From Marinobacterium zhoushanense (GTDB lineage: Bacteria > Pseudomonadota > Gammaproteobacteria > Pseudomonadales > Balneatricaceae), in assembly GCF_014641945.1 (NCBI RefSeq), contig NZ_BMIJ01000005.1, positions 286,718 to 350,717 on the forward strand: a DNA stretch of 64,000 bases. Direction: 5' to 3'. The position numbers were made by a program, and so were the translations under genes. Below are positions 38,356 to 47,215 of this stretch, piece after piece. Numbering within the stretch: position 1 is the stretch's first letter; every line of letters begins with the position of its first letter. The notes beneath the pieces were generated by a model. That model was not told where the DNA came from. It saw only the letters and a list, made by a program, of their open reading frames with translations, and made no database searches.

Positions 38356-38658
38356 TCAGCTCTGTGGCGGAATCTCGAGCGCCGTCGCGATCTGCTCGGC
38401 CCGGCGAGAGACCCACTCCGGGTCGATCGGTCCCCAGTCGCGGATGAGGTAATGGCCCTGGTTGTTGCGCTCTCCCGAGCTTTGCACGAACTCGCAGTCG
38501 ATGCCGATATCACTCAGGGTTTTCAACGTGTCCTGCAGCGTTCGTCGCGGCATGCCGGTGGCTTTTTGCAGGCTCGGCAGGCTATGCTCCTGCTGACTGA
38601 TCAGCCAGGCAAGAAAGAGTTTGCGTTGAAATGCGAGTGCCGCTTTGCTGGTGTTCAA
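38356..38658 (-). CDS. Small winged-helix DNA-binding protein
   Basis: 100 residues. LPSLQKATGMPRRTLQDTLK then LSDIGIDCEFVQS reads as a helix-turn-helix with a wing, followed by HYLIRDWGPIDPEWV. Similar small proteins occur across gammaproteobacteria without known targets. It converges on the V-ATPase operon (14 bases between stops) and is divergent from the pil-chp cluster, so control of the latter is possible. Confidence 0.7.
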   Translation of the reverse strand: MNTSKAALAFQRKLFLAWLISQQEHSLPSLQKATGMPRRTLQDTLKTLSDIGIDCEFVQSSGERNNQGHYLIRDWGPIDPEWVSRRAEQIATALEIPPQS

Positions 38659-38726
38659 TCTGCTCTCCGGTTAGATGTGGCGGTCAGCGTTGATGGTATC
38701 CGCAAGTGCGGTCGAATTCAGCAGCC

Positions 38727-38782
38727 ACGCGGCCGATTGATTCGCTTAACCGGTGCAAACCGGGCAAGGTCGGTAGCCGCGT
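38727..38782. other. Possible structured element upstream of pilG-like gene
   Basis: ACGCGGC (38727-38733) pairs with GCCGCGT (38776-38782), enclosing a hairpin CCGGT-GCAA-ACCGG (38750-38763) with a GNRA-type tetraloop. It lies in the divergent gap between the winged-helix gene and the pil-chp cluster. It is not followed by a T-run. Whether it is RNA structure or chance is open. Confidence 0.3.
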
Positions 38783-38920
38783 CGTTGAAACGGTTGTTTT
38801 TGAGAGGCTTCTAGTCTACAACATCCATTCGTCCGACAGACGCCATATAAAAAATAACGAGACTGCTGGCGCAGGCGCATAGCTAGCCCACAGCAGGACA
38901 GATCTATACAAGGATGCTGT

Positions 38921-39919
38921 ATGCATATAGGGACTTTAGGGTTTCCCGCAGACCAGCTGAAAAAGCTGGATAAGATTCTTGCCCTGTCCAAAAGTACAAC
39001 GTACACGCTTGCCGAGTTTGACAGCTCCTCGTTGCCGGACCTGATGCTGCTCTTCGGCGAAGCGCAACTGGATGCAGCTCCGATCGCCGAGTTGCCGGCG
39101 GACTTCCATGGCCGGCTGGTCGTGGTTAGCCGCGAGCCCCCGGCGCGGGAAGGCCTGCACCATATCAAGCTGCCATTTATCTCATCCAGGGTGATCAGGA
39201 CGCTGGAGAGCTTCGAGCCCTATCGGTCTGAGGTGGACGAGCCCACCGATGAGGTGTCGGCTGAGGCCGACCTGGCTCCCGCACCAGAGAGCAGTGTTGA
39301 ACTGGCGCCGCCAGCGGTTGAGGATGAGTCTGCCGACCAAGCCGACCAAGCCGACCAAGCCGACCAAGCCGACCAAGCCGACCAAGCCGACCAAGCCGAC
39401 CAAGCCGACGCGGTGGACGATAGTGATGTTGAACCTGAGCAGTCGGAAAACCGCTTCAGCAAGTACGATGCGCAGATAGAAGCACTGCGCCTGCAGCAGG
39501 CCAGTTTGGAAACCGCTTCCGAGCGTCCCTACTCTGTGCTGGTCGTGGACGACAGTCCGCCGATGCAGCAGGCGCTGGCAAAGGAGCTGCAGCTGTTGGA
39601 GTACCCGGTCGAGATCAGCTTTGCCGACGATGGCGAGTCGGCACTTTCTCAAGTCGCTCAAACCACATTCGACTTCATTTTCCTCGATATCATGATGCCC
39701 GGCATCGATGGTTTCGAAACCTGTACTCGTATGCGAGCGATTCCTGCATTGAAGAAGACACCGATCATCATGCTCTCATCCAAGAGTTCACCGCTCGATG
39801 AGGTGAAAGGGATTATGGCGGGGTCCTCCACTTACTTGACCAAACCGATCCAGCCTGACGAGTTCCGCAAGGTTATCAAGCGCGTAACGCGTTGGGTCAG
39901 CGAGTTCAAAAAAGCTTAG
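38921..39919 (+). CDS. pilG: PilG-like response regulator with extra N-terminal domain and Ala-Asp-Gln repeat
   Basis: 332 residues, against about 135 for ordinary PilG. Residues 1-105 form an unrecognised domain (MHIGTLGFPADQLKKLDKIL), then an acidic linker with eight exact ADQ repeats (residues 138-161), then a receiver domain from about 203 (SVLVVDDSPPMQQAL) with the phosphoacceptor in FIFLDIMMPGIDG and IIMLSSKSS as in PilG. It should relay phosphate from ChpA to the type IV pilus motor. First gene of the cluster. Confidence 0.85.
   Translation: MHIGTLGFPADQLKKLDKILALSKSTTYTLAEFDSSSLPDLMLLFGEAQLDAAPIAELPADFHGRLVVVSREPPAREGLHHIKLPFISSRVIRTLESFEPYRSEVDEPTDEVSAEADLAPAPESSVELAPPAVEDESADQADQADQADQADQADQADQADQADAVDDSDVEPEQSENRFSKYDAQIEALRLQQASLETASERPYSVLVVDDSPPMQQALAKELQLLEYPVEISFADDGESALSQVAQTTFDFIFLDIMMPGIDGFETCTRMRAIPALKKTPIIMLSSKSSPLDEVKGIMAGSSTYLTKPIQPDEFRKVIKRVTRWVSEFKKA
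39332..39409 (+). repeat. 9-bp tandem repeat inside the pilG-like gene
   Basis: Eight identical copies of GCCGACCAA (39332-39403) plus a partial GCCGAC. The unit is a multiple of three and codes for Ala-Asp-Gln, so slippage would change linker length without breaking the frame. The exactness at the DNA level, including third positions, points to recent expansion. Confidence 0.95.
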
Positions 39920-39953
39920 TACTACCCATTTTATTGGAGCTTTGGATATCAAC

Positions 39954-40319
39954 ATGGCCGTAAACAAAATTCTTGTCGTCGAAGATGATCCGGTACAGCA
40001 GCAGCGTTTGCGTGACATCCTGAAAAGCACTGGAGCCCAGGTCCTGGCCGGCTCCAATGGTCAGGAGGGGGTCGCGCTGGCGGAAAAGGAGTCCCCGGAC
40101 CTGATCTTTATGGATATCGTCATGCCCGGTATGGATGGCTTTTCCGCCTGTCGTCAGATCACCAACAATGCCAAGACCAAGGGCATCCCGGTGGTCATCG
40201 TGTCGAGCAAGCATCAGGAAGCGGATAAGGTCTGGGCGCAGCTGCAGGGCGCCAGTGCGGTGATCGCCAAGCCCTACACCGATCAGGAGATCCTCGATCA
40301 GGTGATTAGGTACAGCTGA
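39954..40319 (+). CDS. pilH: PilH-like response regulator
   Basis: 121 residues, a single receiver domain: KILVVEDDPVQQQRL at the start, phosphoacceptor Asp in LIFMDIVMPGMDG, and DKVWAQLQGASAVIAKPYTD, which matches PilH (E/D-TDKVW...QGA). It should act as the second CheY-like protein of the Chp pathway, possibly a phosphate sink. ATG at 39954 is preferred over an in-frame TTG at 39942. Confidence 0.9.
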   Translation: MAVNKILVVEDDPVQQQRLRDILKSTGAQVLAGSNGQEGVALAEKESPDLIFMDIVMPGMDGFSACRQITNNAKTKGIPVVIVSSKHQEADKVWAQLQGASAVIAKPYTDQEILDQVIRYS

Positions 40320-40335
40320 GCCAGGAGGGCAGGTT

Positions 40336-40884
40336 ATGGTCGAACAGACCGGGGTTGCGCTAGCTGGAGCCGAGCTTGACGCCGAGGGTAGCGAAGTTGG
40401 TGAAGTGCGCCATGGCTTTCAACTGGGCACGCATCGGTTGATGCTCGCGGCGGGAACCTTCGCCGAACTGGCGAGTAAAACCCATATCTGTGTCCTGCCG
40501 GACACCCCGGCCTGGTTCTCGGGATTCATCAATCACCGCGGCCACACGGTTCCGGTCTATGATCTGAACCTGTTGCTGGGGCAGGGTGCCACGGACCTGT
40601 CCCGGCAGTACTGGATACTGTTGATCGACAGGCAGCCGTCGACGTTGGGCATCATCCTGCGGCAGATTCCCGTCGCGTTACGCGATCCGGAGCCGATCGC
40701 TCCGGACCACAATGAAACCCTCCCCGAAGCGTTGGCTGGCTGCCACACCGGCCAGTATCGGGTACAGCAGCAGTGCTGGGGTGAGTTGGATCACCACGCC
40801 TTGATCCGCCACCTGAAACGTACTTTCCGAGAGGCTGCTATGCCGACTGCGCATAACAGTAACAAGAATAACGAACTGTCTTGA
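40336..40884 (+). CDS. pilI: CheW-like adaptor PilI
   Basis: 182 residues with one CheW domain (RLMLAAGTFAELASKTHICVLP, GFINHRGHTVPVYDLNLLLG). It should couple the receptor PilJ to the kinase ChpA. It lies between pilH and pilJ as in Pseudomonas. Confidence 0.88.
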   Translation: MVEQTGVALAGAELDAEGSEVGEVRHGFQLGTHRLMLAAGTFAELASKTHICVLPDTPAWFSGFINHRGHTVPVYDLNLLLGQGATDLSRQYWILLIDRQPSTLGIILRQIPVALRDPEPIAPDHNETLPEALAGCHTGQYRVQQQCWGELDHHALIRHLKRTFREAAMPTAHNSNKNNELS

Positions 40885-40894
40885 GGTAGAGCAC

Positions 40895-42739
40895 ATGCCA
40901 TTCTTTGGTGGAATTCAGCATATCCGGGTGGGCATCAAGTTCGCCATAGCGGGGCTGCTTATGATCATCGGTGTCGCCGCCATCTCGGGCGCCTTTTACC
41001 AAACCATCAGGATTGTCGAAGAGTCTCAGAAGACGCGAGAGCAGACGCGGTTGTTGGCTGAAAACGTCGGTCGGCTGGATGCGTTGCTCGAAAACCTCGA
41101 CTCCACCATCGCCAAGACCGAGATGGCCTACATGTCCACGGTGTTCGACGAGTTTTTGACCTCGTCGGTGAGTTATGCCAACGCACTGAAAGCGTCGCTG
41201 AGCAAGCTGCGTGGTGAGCAGGATCGACAGAGCTTCAGCAGTGCGCTGGATACCACAGGTTTCTGGCAGGCGATCAGCGCGTTGGAGCAGATGCAGCGAG
41301 ACCCGGCTTCAAGATCGGTGGTCAAGATGCGAGAGGTCCGCCATCAGCTGAAATCGATGTTGGATGATCTGGAGATACGCAACCTGCGCTTGCGCGATCT
41401 GGTACGCAACTATGAACGCCAGGATCTTCAGGCGGAAAATGCGGCGCTATCCGAAACCATCAAGCTCACCTTTGTCTCCCTGATCCTGCTCAGCTTCGCG
41501 CTAGCGGTGGCGTTGGCGATCACCAAGTACGGTGTACTCGACCCGGTACGTCGCATCCAGAGCACGGTGGAGGCTGTGCGTGGCGGTGATACCGAGGCCC
41601 GTACCCGACTGGAAAACCGTGACGAGCTGGGGCAGATGGCGACGGTATTGGATACTCTGCTGGATGAGAAGGAGTTGGCGCTGTCGGAGCAGGCGGCCGA
41701 GAACAAGAAGCTCAACGAGTCGATTATCGCACTGATCCAGAGCGTGTTCCGGATCAGTCAGCGCGATCTGACCATACGTGTGCCGGTGGCGGAGGATATT
41801 ACCGGTGCGGTCGCCGACTCCATCAACCAGCTGACCGATTCCATCGAAGGCGTACTGCGTGAGGTCAGCGCGGTCTCCTATGAGGTCAACGATACCTCGG
41901 TGCAGGTTAAGGCCCAGTCCGACGCCGTACTGCTGCACGCGAGCAAGGAGCAGGAGGAGATCACCGAGACGCTGCAGGGTCTGGACTCTGCGATTCAGGC
42001 GATGCAGCTGATCGCCAAGCTGGCGGCGGTCTCCAACAGCGCCTCCAAGCGGGCGATCAATACCACGGAAACGGCGAAAGAGTCGGTTTCGGCGACCATC
42101 GGCAGTATCAACAAGATCCGTCAGACGATCCATGAGGCGGAGAAGCGTATCAAGCGCCTGGGCGAACGTTCCCAAGAGATCGGCGGTATCATCGGCTTGA
42201 TCAACAACATCTCCGAACGTACCCATATCCTGTCGCTGAACGCCAGTATGCACGCGGCGTCGGCCGGTGAGGCCGGACGTGGTCTGATGGTGGTGGTAGA
42301 CGAGGTACAGCGTCTGGCGGAAAACTCCCGCGAAGCCACCGCTGAGATCGAGAGTTTGATCAATAACATCCAGATGGAGACGGCCGACACCATCCACGTT
42401 ATCAACTCGGTTATCGAGGATGTGGTCTCCGGTACGCGCCTGGCGGAACAGGCCGGTGAGCGTATGGAGGAAACGCGGGAAACCACCCAGTCGCTGGTTG
42501 ACTCGGTCATGCGCATCGCGCGCAGCGCGACAAGTCAGGCGAAGCTGGCGCAGGGGCTGCGTGAGCGTGCCGGTAACATCAACGAGTTTACCCGTGCCAC
42601 CAACAGCGAAATGCTCGCTCAGCGGCAGTTGTCCGAACGCCTGGTAAGTGCGGCGGATGAGCTGAAGCGTTCCATCGGGGTGTTCACCCTGCAGGCAGTT
42701 GAAGAGCCTGAGGTAGCAGAACTGGTTGAAGCGGTGTAA
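40895..42739 (+). CDS. pilJ: Methyl-accepting chemotaxis protein PilJ
   Basis: 614 residues. A first membrane helix at about 14-35, a periplasmic helical region, a second helix at about 188-208, a HAMP domain, and a long cytoplasmic signalling coiled coil whose tip is IIGLINNISERTHILSLNAS, then EAGRGLMVVVDEVQRLAENS. It senses surface or pilus state for twitching motility. No methyltransferase (pilK) follows. Confidence 0.93.
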   Translation: MPFFGGIQHIRVGIKFAIAGLLMIIGVAAISGAFYQTIRIVEESQKTREQTRLLAENVGRLDALLENLDSTIAKTEMAYMSTVFDEFLTSSVSYANALKASLSKLRGEQDRQSFSSALDTTGFWQAISALEQMQRDPASRSVVKMREVRHQLKSMLDDLEIRNLRLRDLVRNYERQDLQAENAALSETIKLTFVSLILLSFALAVALAITKYGVLDPVRRIQSTVEAVRGGDTEARTRLENRDELGQMATVLDTLLDEKELALSEQAAENKKLNESIIALIQSVFRISQRDLTIRVPVAEDITGAVADSINQLTDSIEGVLREVSAVSYEVNDTSVQVKAQSDAVLLHASKEQEEITETLQGLDSAIQAMQLIAKLAAVSNSASKRAINTTETAKESVSATIGSINKIRQTIHEAEKRIKRLGERSQEIGGIIGLINNISERTHILSLNASMHAASAGEAGRGLMVVVDEVQRLAENSREATAEIESLINNIQMETADTIHVINSVIEDVVSGTRLAEQAGERMEETRETTQSLVDSVMRIARSATSQAKLAQGLRERAGNINEFTRATNSEMLAQRQLSERLVSAADELKRSIGVFTLQAVEEPEVAELVEAV

Positions 42740-42755
42740 CGGGCGGGTGTGCGAC

Positions 42756-45700
42756 ATGGAACTGACTGAGGTAGAGAGCGCCGCCGACCTGCCCGCTGTG
42801 GTCGAGGCGCTGCGCGCTGTTCTAAGCCTGACGCTAGAGGCTCTGCCGGTTGCATCCGTGGCTGAACGGCTGCAGGAGGCGGCTGATCTGGCGCTGGAGC
42901 ATGAGCTTCAGGGTGTCGGCGAAGCGCTGGCGTTGATCACCGAACTGGTGTCGCTGGAGGAGACGCAGGATCGGCTGTCGTCGCAACAGTCGGCAAGTCT
43001 GACGCAGGCGCTGTCGGCTCTGCTACAACCCCAGCGGGAGAGCGAAAAGCGTTCTGAATCGTTCCGGCAGGCGGTGCAGGATCAGGGCTGGAGTGAGCCG
43101 CTGGCCGATGAGGATCTGGAGCTGCTGCCGGGACTGCTAAGCGAGGACTGGGCGCGCATCGATGGGCTATGCGATCAGCAGTCCGACGATGCCAGACAGT
43201 CTGGTGCGGAGTCTGAAACTGAAGCCGACGATGATGCGATCGCCGCCGTCGCCGAATCGCTGCTGGAGCGCAGCGAAACGCTGGCCGAACAGGACCAGCA
43301 GGCGTTGGCCGACCTGTTTGCACTCAGTGCCGAAGCGATTGAAGGTAGTGGCTCGCTAAGCGCTGAGCCGGTGCCAGCACTGCTTGCGGCGTTGGATGCG
43401 CTGGAGCAACCCAGTCTCGATACGGCACTCCAGGTGCTCGACCTGCTGGCGCTGTCGGATTGGGAACAGCCGCTGGATGGGGATGATGTGGCTGATCTGC
43501 GCGAGTTGCTGGCGGAGTACTTCGCTAGGGACGAAAGTGCACTCGACGAGAGCTTGGATACTGAACCTGAACCCGAACTTGAGCCTGAACCCGACCAGCA
43601 ATCTGAACCCGAGTTGGTCGTTCAGTCGGCGGAGGTTTTGGCGGAGCGGGCGAGCGCAGAGGATCTCAGTTTCTGTGCGGTCGACATGGCACTACTGGAG
43701 CAGCCGGGACCGCGTATCGACGCCGCGATCCTGGCGATGCTGGCCGGCTCCCTGCAGGCACTCGAGGATCAGTGGCAGACTGCGGTCGGCGATGACGCGG
43801 CGGCTCAGCTGATCGAGGATGGTCTCGATGCGCTGGCGCCGTTGGCAAGAGCATCCAGCACTGTCAACCTTACCGGGGTGGAACTGCTGCTTAAGGGTCT
43901 GGTGGTCAATCTCAGGGCGCTGAACGCGCATCCGGAGCGGTTCTTCAGCTATACGCGGCAGCATATTGCCCGCACGCTGCAGGCGTTGCACCGCCATCTG
44001 GACGACCTGTCCGATCGTGGCGCTCGTGAAGCGCTGGTGGACTGCCTCAGTGATGAAGCCCTGCCGGTGCCGGCTGATATTCAGCAGGCCGGTTACATCT
44101 CCGGTCTGCTGGCGCTGGCCGGCATTCAAGCCGCGGACGAGATAGAGCTGCAGACCGCACGACCGGAGGATGCCGATCTCGCCATCGGCGAGGGGGTCGA
44201 TGAACAGCTGCTGGAGATGCTTTATACCGAACTGCCGCACCTGGTGGAGGAGTTTCAGCAGCAGCTGCAATCGGTGATTCAGCAGCGTCTCGCTTCCAGC
44301 CTGCTGGCGGCCCAGCGGGCGGCGCATACCATCAAGGGACTGGCCAATATGGCCGGTATCCGCGGTGTCGCCAATCTGACCCATCATCTGGAGGATATTC
44401 TCGAGCAGCTGACCGATGCCGGGCTGTTCCCGGGCGAACAGCTGGCCGAGGATCTGAACGATGCCGCCGATTGCCTGGCGATGATGAGTGAAGCGGTGAC
44501 CGAAGGCGGCGTGCCGCCAGAGGCGGCGCAGACGCAGCTGCAGCAGTTGATGAACTGGTTCTACCGCCTGCGTACTGAGGGGGTGGAGTGTGCCGGCCAG
44601 GCGCTCAGTGACGAGGAGCGAGCGCGGCGTCGCGAGCAGGCCGAAAGCGCGGCGGCGGAGGCCGGACCGGAGGCGCCGGTGGCTGCACCCGCAGCGGTGC
44701 CGGAAACGAAGGAGAGCAACCAGATCAGGGTGCCGGTAACCATTCTGGACAACCTGTTTCGTATTGCCGGTGAGGCGAGCACGCTCGGTACCCAGCTCGA
44801 CGCCACGCTGACACAGATGAGGGCGTTGTCGCGCAGCAACCGCGAACGTCAGCGACTGTTGCAGCGGGTGCTGTTCGAGCTCGAACAGCAGTTGCAGGAC
44901 CACTTCACCTTGACGCCCGCCTTGCAGCAGGGGGAGAGCGATTTCGATCCGCTGGAGATGGACCGCTATCACGCCATGCATACCACCCTGTCGCAGCTGC
45001 AGGAGGCGGTGGCGGACGTGCGTGAAGTGGATCTGGAATCCGAGCGCCAGTTGCGCCAGCTGTCGGAGCTGCAGGTGGCGCAGGGACAGTTGCAGAAAGA
45101 GTCGTTGGAGAACGTGCTTGGTACCCGGCTGGTGCCGGCACGAACGCTCGCTTCACGCATGCAGCGTATCATGCGTCAGGCCTGTCGAGCCGCGGACAAG
45201 CAGGGGCAGTTAGTGATCGAGGGCGAAGAGGTGATGGTCGACAGCCAGATCCTCAATCAGCTGGCGGATCCGCTGATGCATATGATTCGCAACGCGGTCG
45301 ATCATGGCCTGGAAACGCCGCACTTGCGTTTCGAAGCGGGCAAGCCGGAAACCGGTACGCTGACGATCCGCTTCGTTCAGGCCGAGGGGGTGGTGCAGGT
45401 CCTGTGTGAGGATGATGGTGCCGGTATCGATCTGCAGCGGGTACGCGAGATCGCCGAGCGCCGTGGCCTGGTCGAACCCGAGGCGATGTTGAGCGATGCC
45501 GAAACCCAGCGCCTGATTTTGGTACCGGGTTTCTCGACGCGCGAAGAGATCAGCCAGCTGTCCGGACGCGGGATCGGCATGGATGTGGTCTATCAGCAGG
45601 TCAGCCGTATGCGGGGGACGCTCAATATCCATTCGCAGCAGGGCCAGGGTACCCGTTTTGAGTTGTCGATGCCGTCGTCCTCGCTGCTGCTGCATACGCT

Positions 45701-46511
45701 GCTGGTCAAAAGTGCCGGTCAGCGCATCTTTGCCCTGTCCAGCCACTCCATCGAGCAGACTCTGCTGTCGCTGGACGGGCAGTGTCGTCAGCGTGACGAG
45801 GGGGTGTTCTTCGAACTCGGCGGCGTCGAGTACCCCGCCTTTACGCTGGAGGGACTTGCGGGCGAGCGTGCGCCCGACTACAGCCAGATGAGGGTTCATC
45901 CGGTGTTGCTGGTCAACCTGGATCAGGGCGATAAGGCGGTCGTCTTCGTGCGTGAGATCCTGGCTCACCGTGAGCTGGTGTTCAAGCGCCTGGGCGACCA
46001 GGTGCCCGATATCCCCGGAATTCCGGGCCTGACGATATTGGCAAACGGTGAGGTGGCGCCAATCATCGATCTGCAGGCGCGGGTGCGCCATTGTCACTCG
46101 CAGCTCAATCATGAGCTGGAGCAGGGTGAAGCCGATCATGTCGCGGGGCTTCCACGGTTGCTGGTGGTTGATGACTCGCTCAGTGCCCGTAGAACGCTGG
46201 CCACCCTGCTCAGCGACAGCGGCTACGAGGTCGAGACCGCCATCGACGGTCTCGATGCACTCGATAAGGTTCGCCGTAATCCACCGGACCTGGTGGTGAC
46301 CGACCTGGAGATGCCGCGCATGAACGGTATAGAACTGACCGCAATGCTGCGCAATAGCCAGGACTTCGGGGCTATCCCGGTGGTCATGATCACGTCGCGC
46401 TCGACCAGCAAGCATCGTGATGAAGCAGCGGCCGCAGGGGTATCGGACTACCTGATCAAACCCTGGACCGAGAGTGGGGTGCTGGAACTGGTCGAGCGGC
46501 TGCTTTTCTGA
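42756..46511 (+). CDS. chpA: ChpA-type hybrid chemotaxis histidine kinase
   Basis: 1251 residues, compact compared with Pseudomonas ChpA (about 2,470). The first 500 residues are helical and acidic with a Glu-Pro run near 269-287 and look like degenerate Hpt domains. One clear Hpt has H524 (RAAHTIKGLANMAG). Then come the dimerisation helices, the HATPase (QLADPLMHMIRNAVDHGLE, SGRGIGMDVVYQQV), a CheW-like domain and a C-terminal receiver (LLVVDDSLSARRTL) with D1183. It should phosphorylate PilG and PilH. ATG at 42756 fits after pilJ; an earlier start would overlap it. Confidence 0.92.
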   Translation: MELTEVESAADLPAVVEALRAVLSLTLEALPVASVAERLQEAADLALEHELQGVGEALALITELVSLEETQDRLSSQQSASLTQALSALLQPQRESEKRSESFRQAVQDQGWSEPLADEDLELLPGLLSEDWARIDGLCDQQSDDARQSGAESETEADDDAIAAVAESLLERSETLAEQDQQALADLFALSAEAIEGSGSLSAEPVPALLAALDALEQPSLDTALQVLDLLALSDWEQPLDGDDVADLRELLAEYFARDESALDESLDTEPEPELEPEPDQQSEPELVVQSAEVLAERASAEDLSFCAVDMALLEQPGPRIDAAILAMLAGSLQALEDQWQTAVGDDAAAQLIEDGLDALAPLARASSTVNLTGVELLLKGLVVNLRALNAHPERFFSYTRQHIARTLQALHRHLDDLSDRGAREALVDCLSDEALPVPADIQQAGYISGLLALAGIQAADEIELQTARPEDADLAIGEGVDEQLLEMLYTELPHLVEEFQQQLQSVIQQRLASSLLAAQRAAHTIKGLANMAGIRGVANLTHHLEDILEQLTDAGLFPGEQLAEDLNDAADCLAMMSEAVTEGGVPPEAAQTQLQQLMNWFYRLRTEGVECAGQALSDEERARRREQAESAAAEAGPEAPVAAPAAVPETKESNQIRVPVTILDNLFRIAGEASTLGTQLDATLTQMRALSRSNRERQRLLQRVLFELEQQLQDHFTLTPALQQGESDFDPLEMDRYHAMHTTLSQLQEAVADVREVDLESERQLRQLSELQVAQGQLQKESLENVLGTRLVPARTLASRMQRIMRQACRAADKQGQLVIEGEEVMVDSQILNQLADPLMHMIRNAVDHGLETPHLRFEAGKPETGTLTIRFVQAEGVVQVLCEDDGAGIDLQRVREIAERRGLVEPEAMLSDAETQRLILVPGFSTREEISQLSGRGIGMDVVYQQVSRMRGTLNIHSQQGQGTRFELSMPSSSLLLHTLLVKSAGQRIFALSSHSIEQTLLSLDGQCRQRDEGVFFELGGVEYPAFTLEGLAGERAPDYSQMRVHPVLLVNLDQGDKAVVFVREILAHRELVFKRLGDQVPDIPGIPGLTILANGEVAPIIDLQARVRHCHSQLNHELEQGEADHVAGLPRLLVVDDSLSARRTLATLLSDSGYEVETAIDGLDALDKVRRNPPDLVVTDLEMPRMNGIELTAMLRNSQDFGAIPVVMITSRSTSKHRDEAAAAGVSDYLIKPWTESGVLELVERLLF

Positions 46512-46524
46512 GTTCGGCGCGCGG

Positions 46525-47085
46525 TCAGTCGTGTACTCGCGCGCTGTGGAAGGCGTTGCTGTCGATCTCGATGTGGCGCAACGGGAACCGCTGCTGCTTG
46601 CGGTCTGCAAAGTAGAGGCGCAACACCTGGCGGATGGTCTCGAAGGCGAGACTGTCCCAGGGGATCTCGGCTTCGTCGAACAGGCACACCTCGAGTGATT
46701 CCTCGCTTGGCCCGAAGCTCGGAACCGGCATCTCGGCCAGGTAGATCAGTTGGACCTGGTTGACGTGGACGATCGAGGTCAGCGTATACAGCGACTGTAT
46801 CTCCACCTCGGCGCAGGCCTCCTCCAGCGTTTCGCGCCGCGCGGCGTCTTCGGTCGATTCACCGTTTTCCATAAACCCGGCTGGCAGGGTCCAATACCCG
46901 AGGCGGGGCTCGATGGCGCGTCGGCAGAGCAGCACCCTGTCGCCGTGAACCGGCAGGCAGCCGGCGATGATGCGGGGATTCTGATAGTGGATAGTGCCAC
47001 AGGCGGTACAGACGTGGCGTGGGCGGTTGTCGCCCTCGGGCACACGCTTCTCGACGTCGGCGCCGCATTGGTTGCAGAATTTCAT
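46525..47085 (-). CDS. Zinc-ribbon Nudix hydrolase
   Basis: 186 residues. A zinc ribbon with CNQCG and, 21 residues later, CTACG leads into a Nudix domain with the box GFMENGESTEDAARRE-TLEEA. This resembles a NudC-like NADH pyrophosphatase lacking the N-terminal domain, or an ADP-ribose/nucleotide pyrophosphatase. ATG at 47085 is where family similarity begins; the longer frame is not supported. It converges on chpA with 13 bases between. Confidence 0.88.
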   Translation of the reverse strand: MKFCNQCGADVEKRVPEGDNRPRHVCTACGTIHYQNPRIIAGCLPVHGDRVLLCRRAIEPRLGYWTLPAGFMENGESTEDAARRETLEEACAEVEIQSLYTLTSIVHVNQVQLIYLAEMPVPSFGPSEESLEVCLFDEAEIPWDSLAFETIRQVLRLYFADRKQQRFPLRHIEIDSNAFHSARVHD

Positions 47086-47215
47086 CGTATATCCACTCTG
47101 TAAAAACTCCATTTTAGAAGCGCAGGCTGTGCTGCTCAACCGCGCTGGCGTAACGCGCGGTCGCGTGATGCTGGTGGGCGGGGTATGATTAACCCATAAG
47201 GAGATGGAGGCGAGT

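Noticed and set aside
38727..38795. c-di-GMP (GEMM-I) riboswitch upstream of the pil-chp cluster
   Set aside because: Fragments such as GCAAACC and GGTAGCCG occur, but the order of stems and the conserved CACGCA and GCAAAGCC blocks do not fit.
39332..39409. CRISPR-like direct repeat
   Set aside because: The 9-base units are contiguous without spacers and code in frame for Ala-Asp-Gln.
39182..39661. Minus-strand ORF with a Gly-Leu-Val repeat
   Set aside because: It is only the reverse reading of the GCCGACCAA repeat inside the pilG-like gene.
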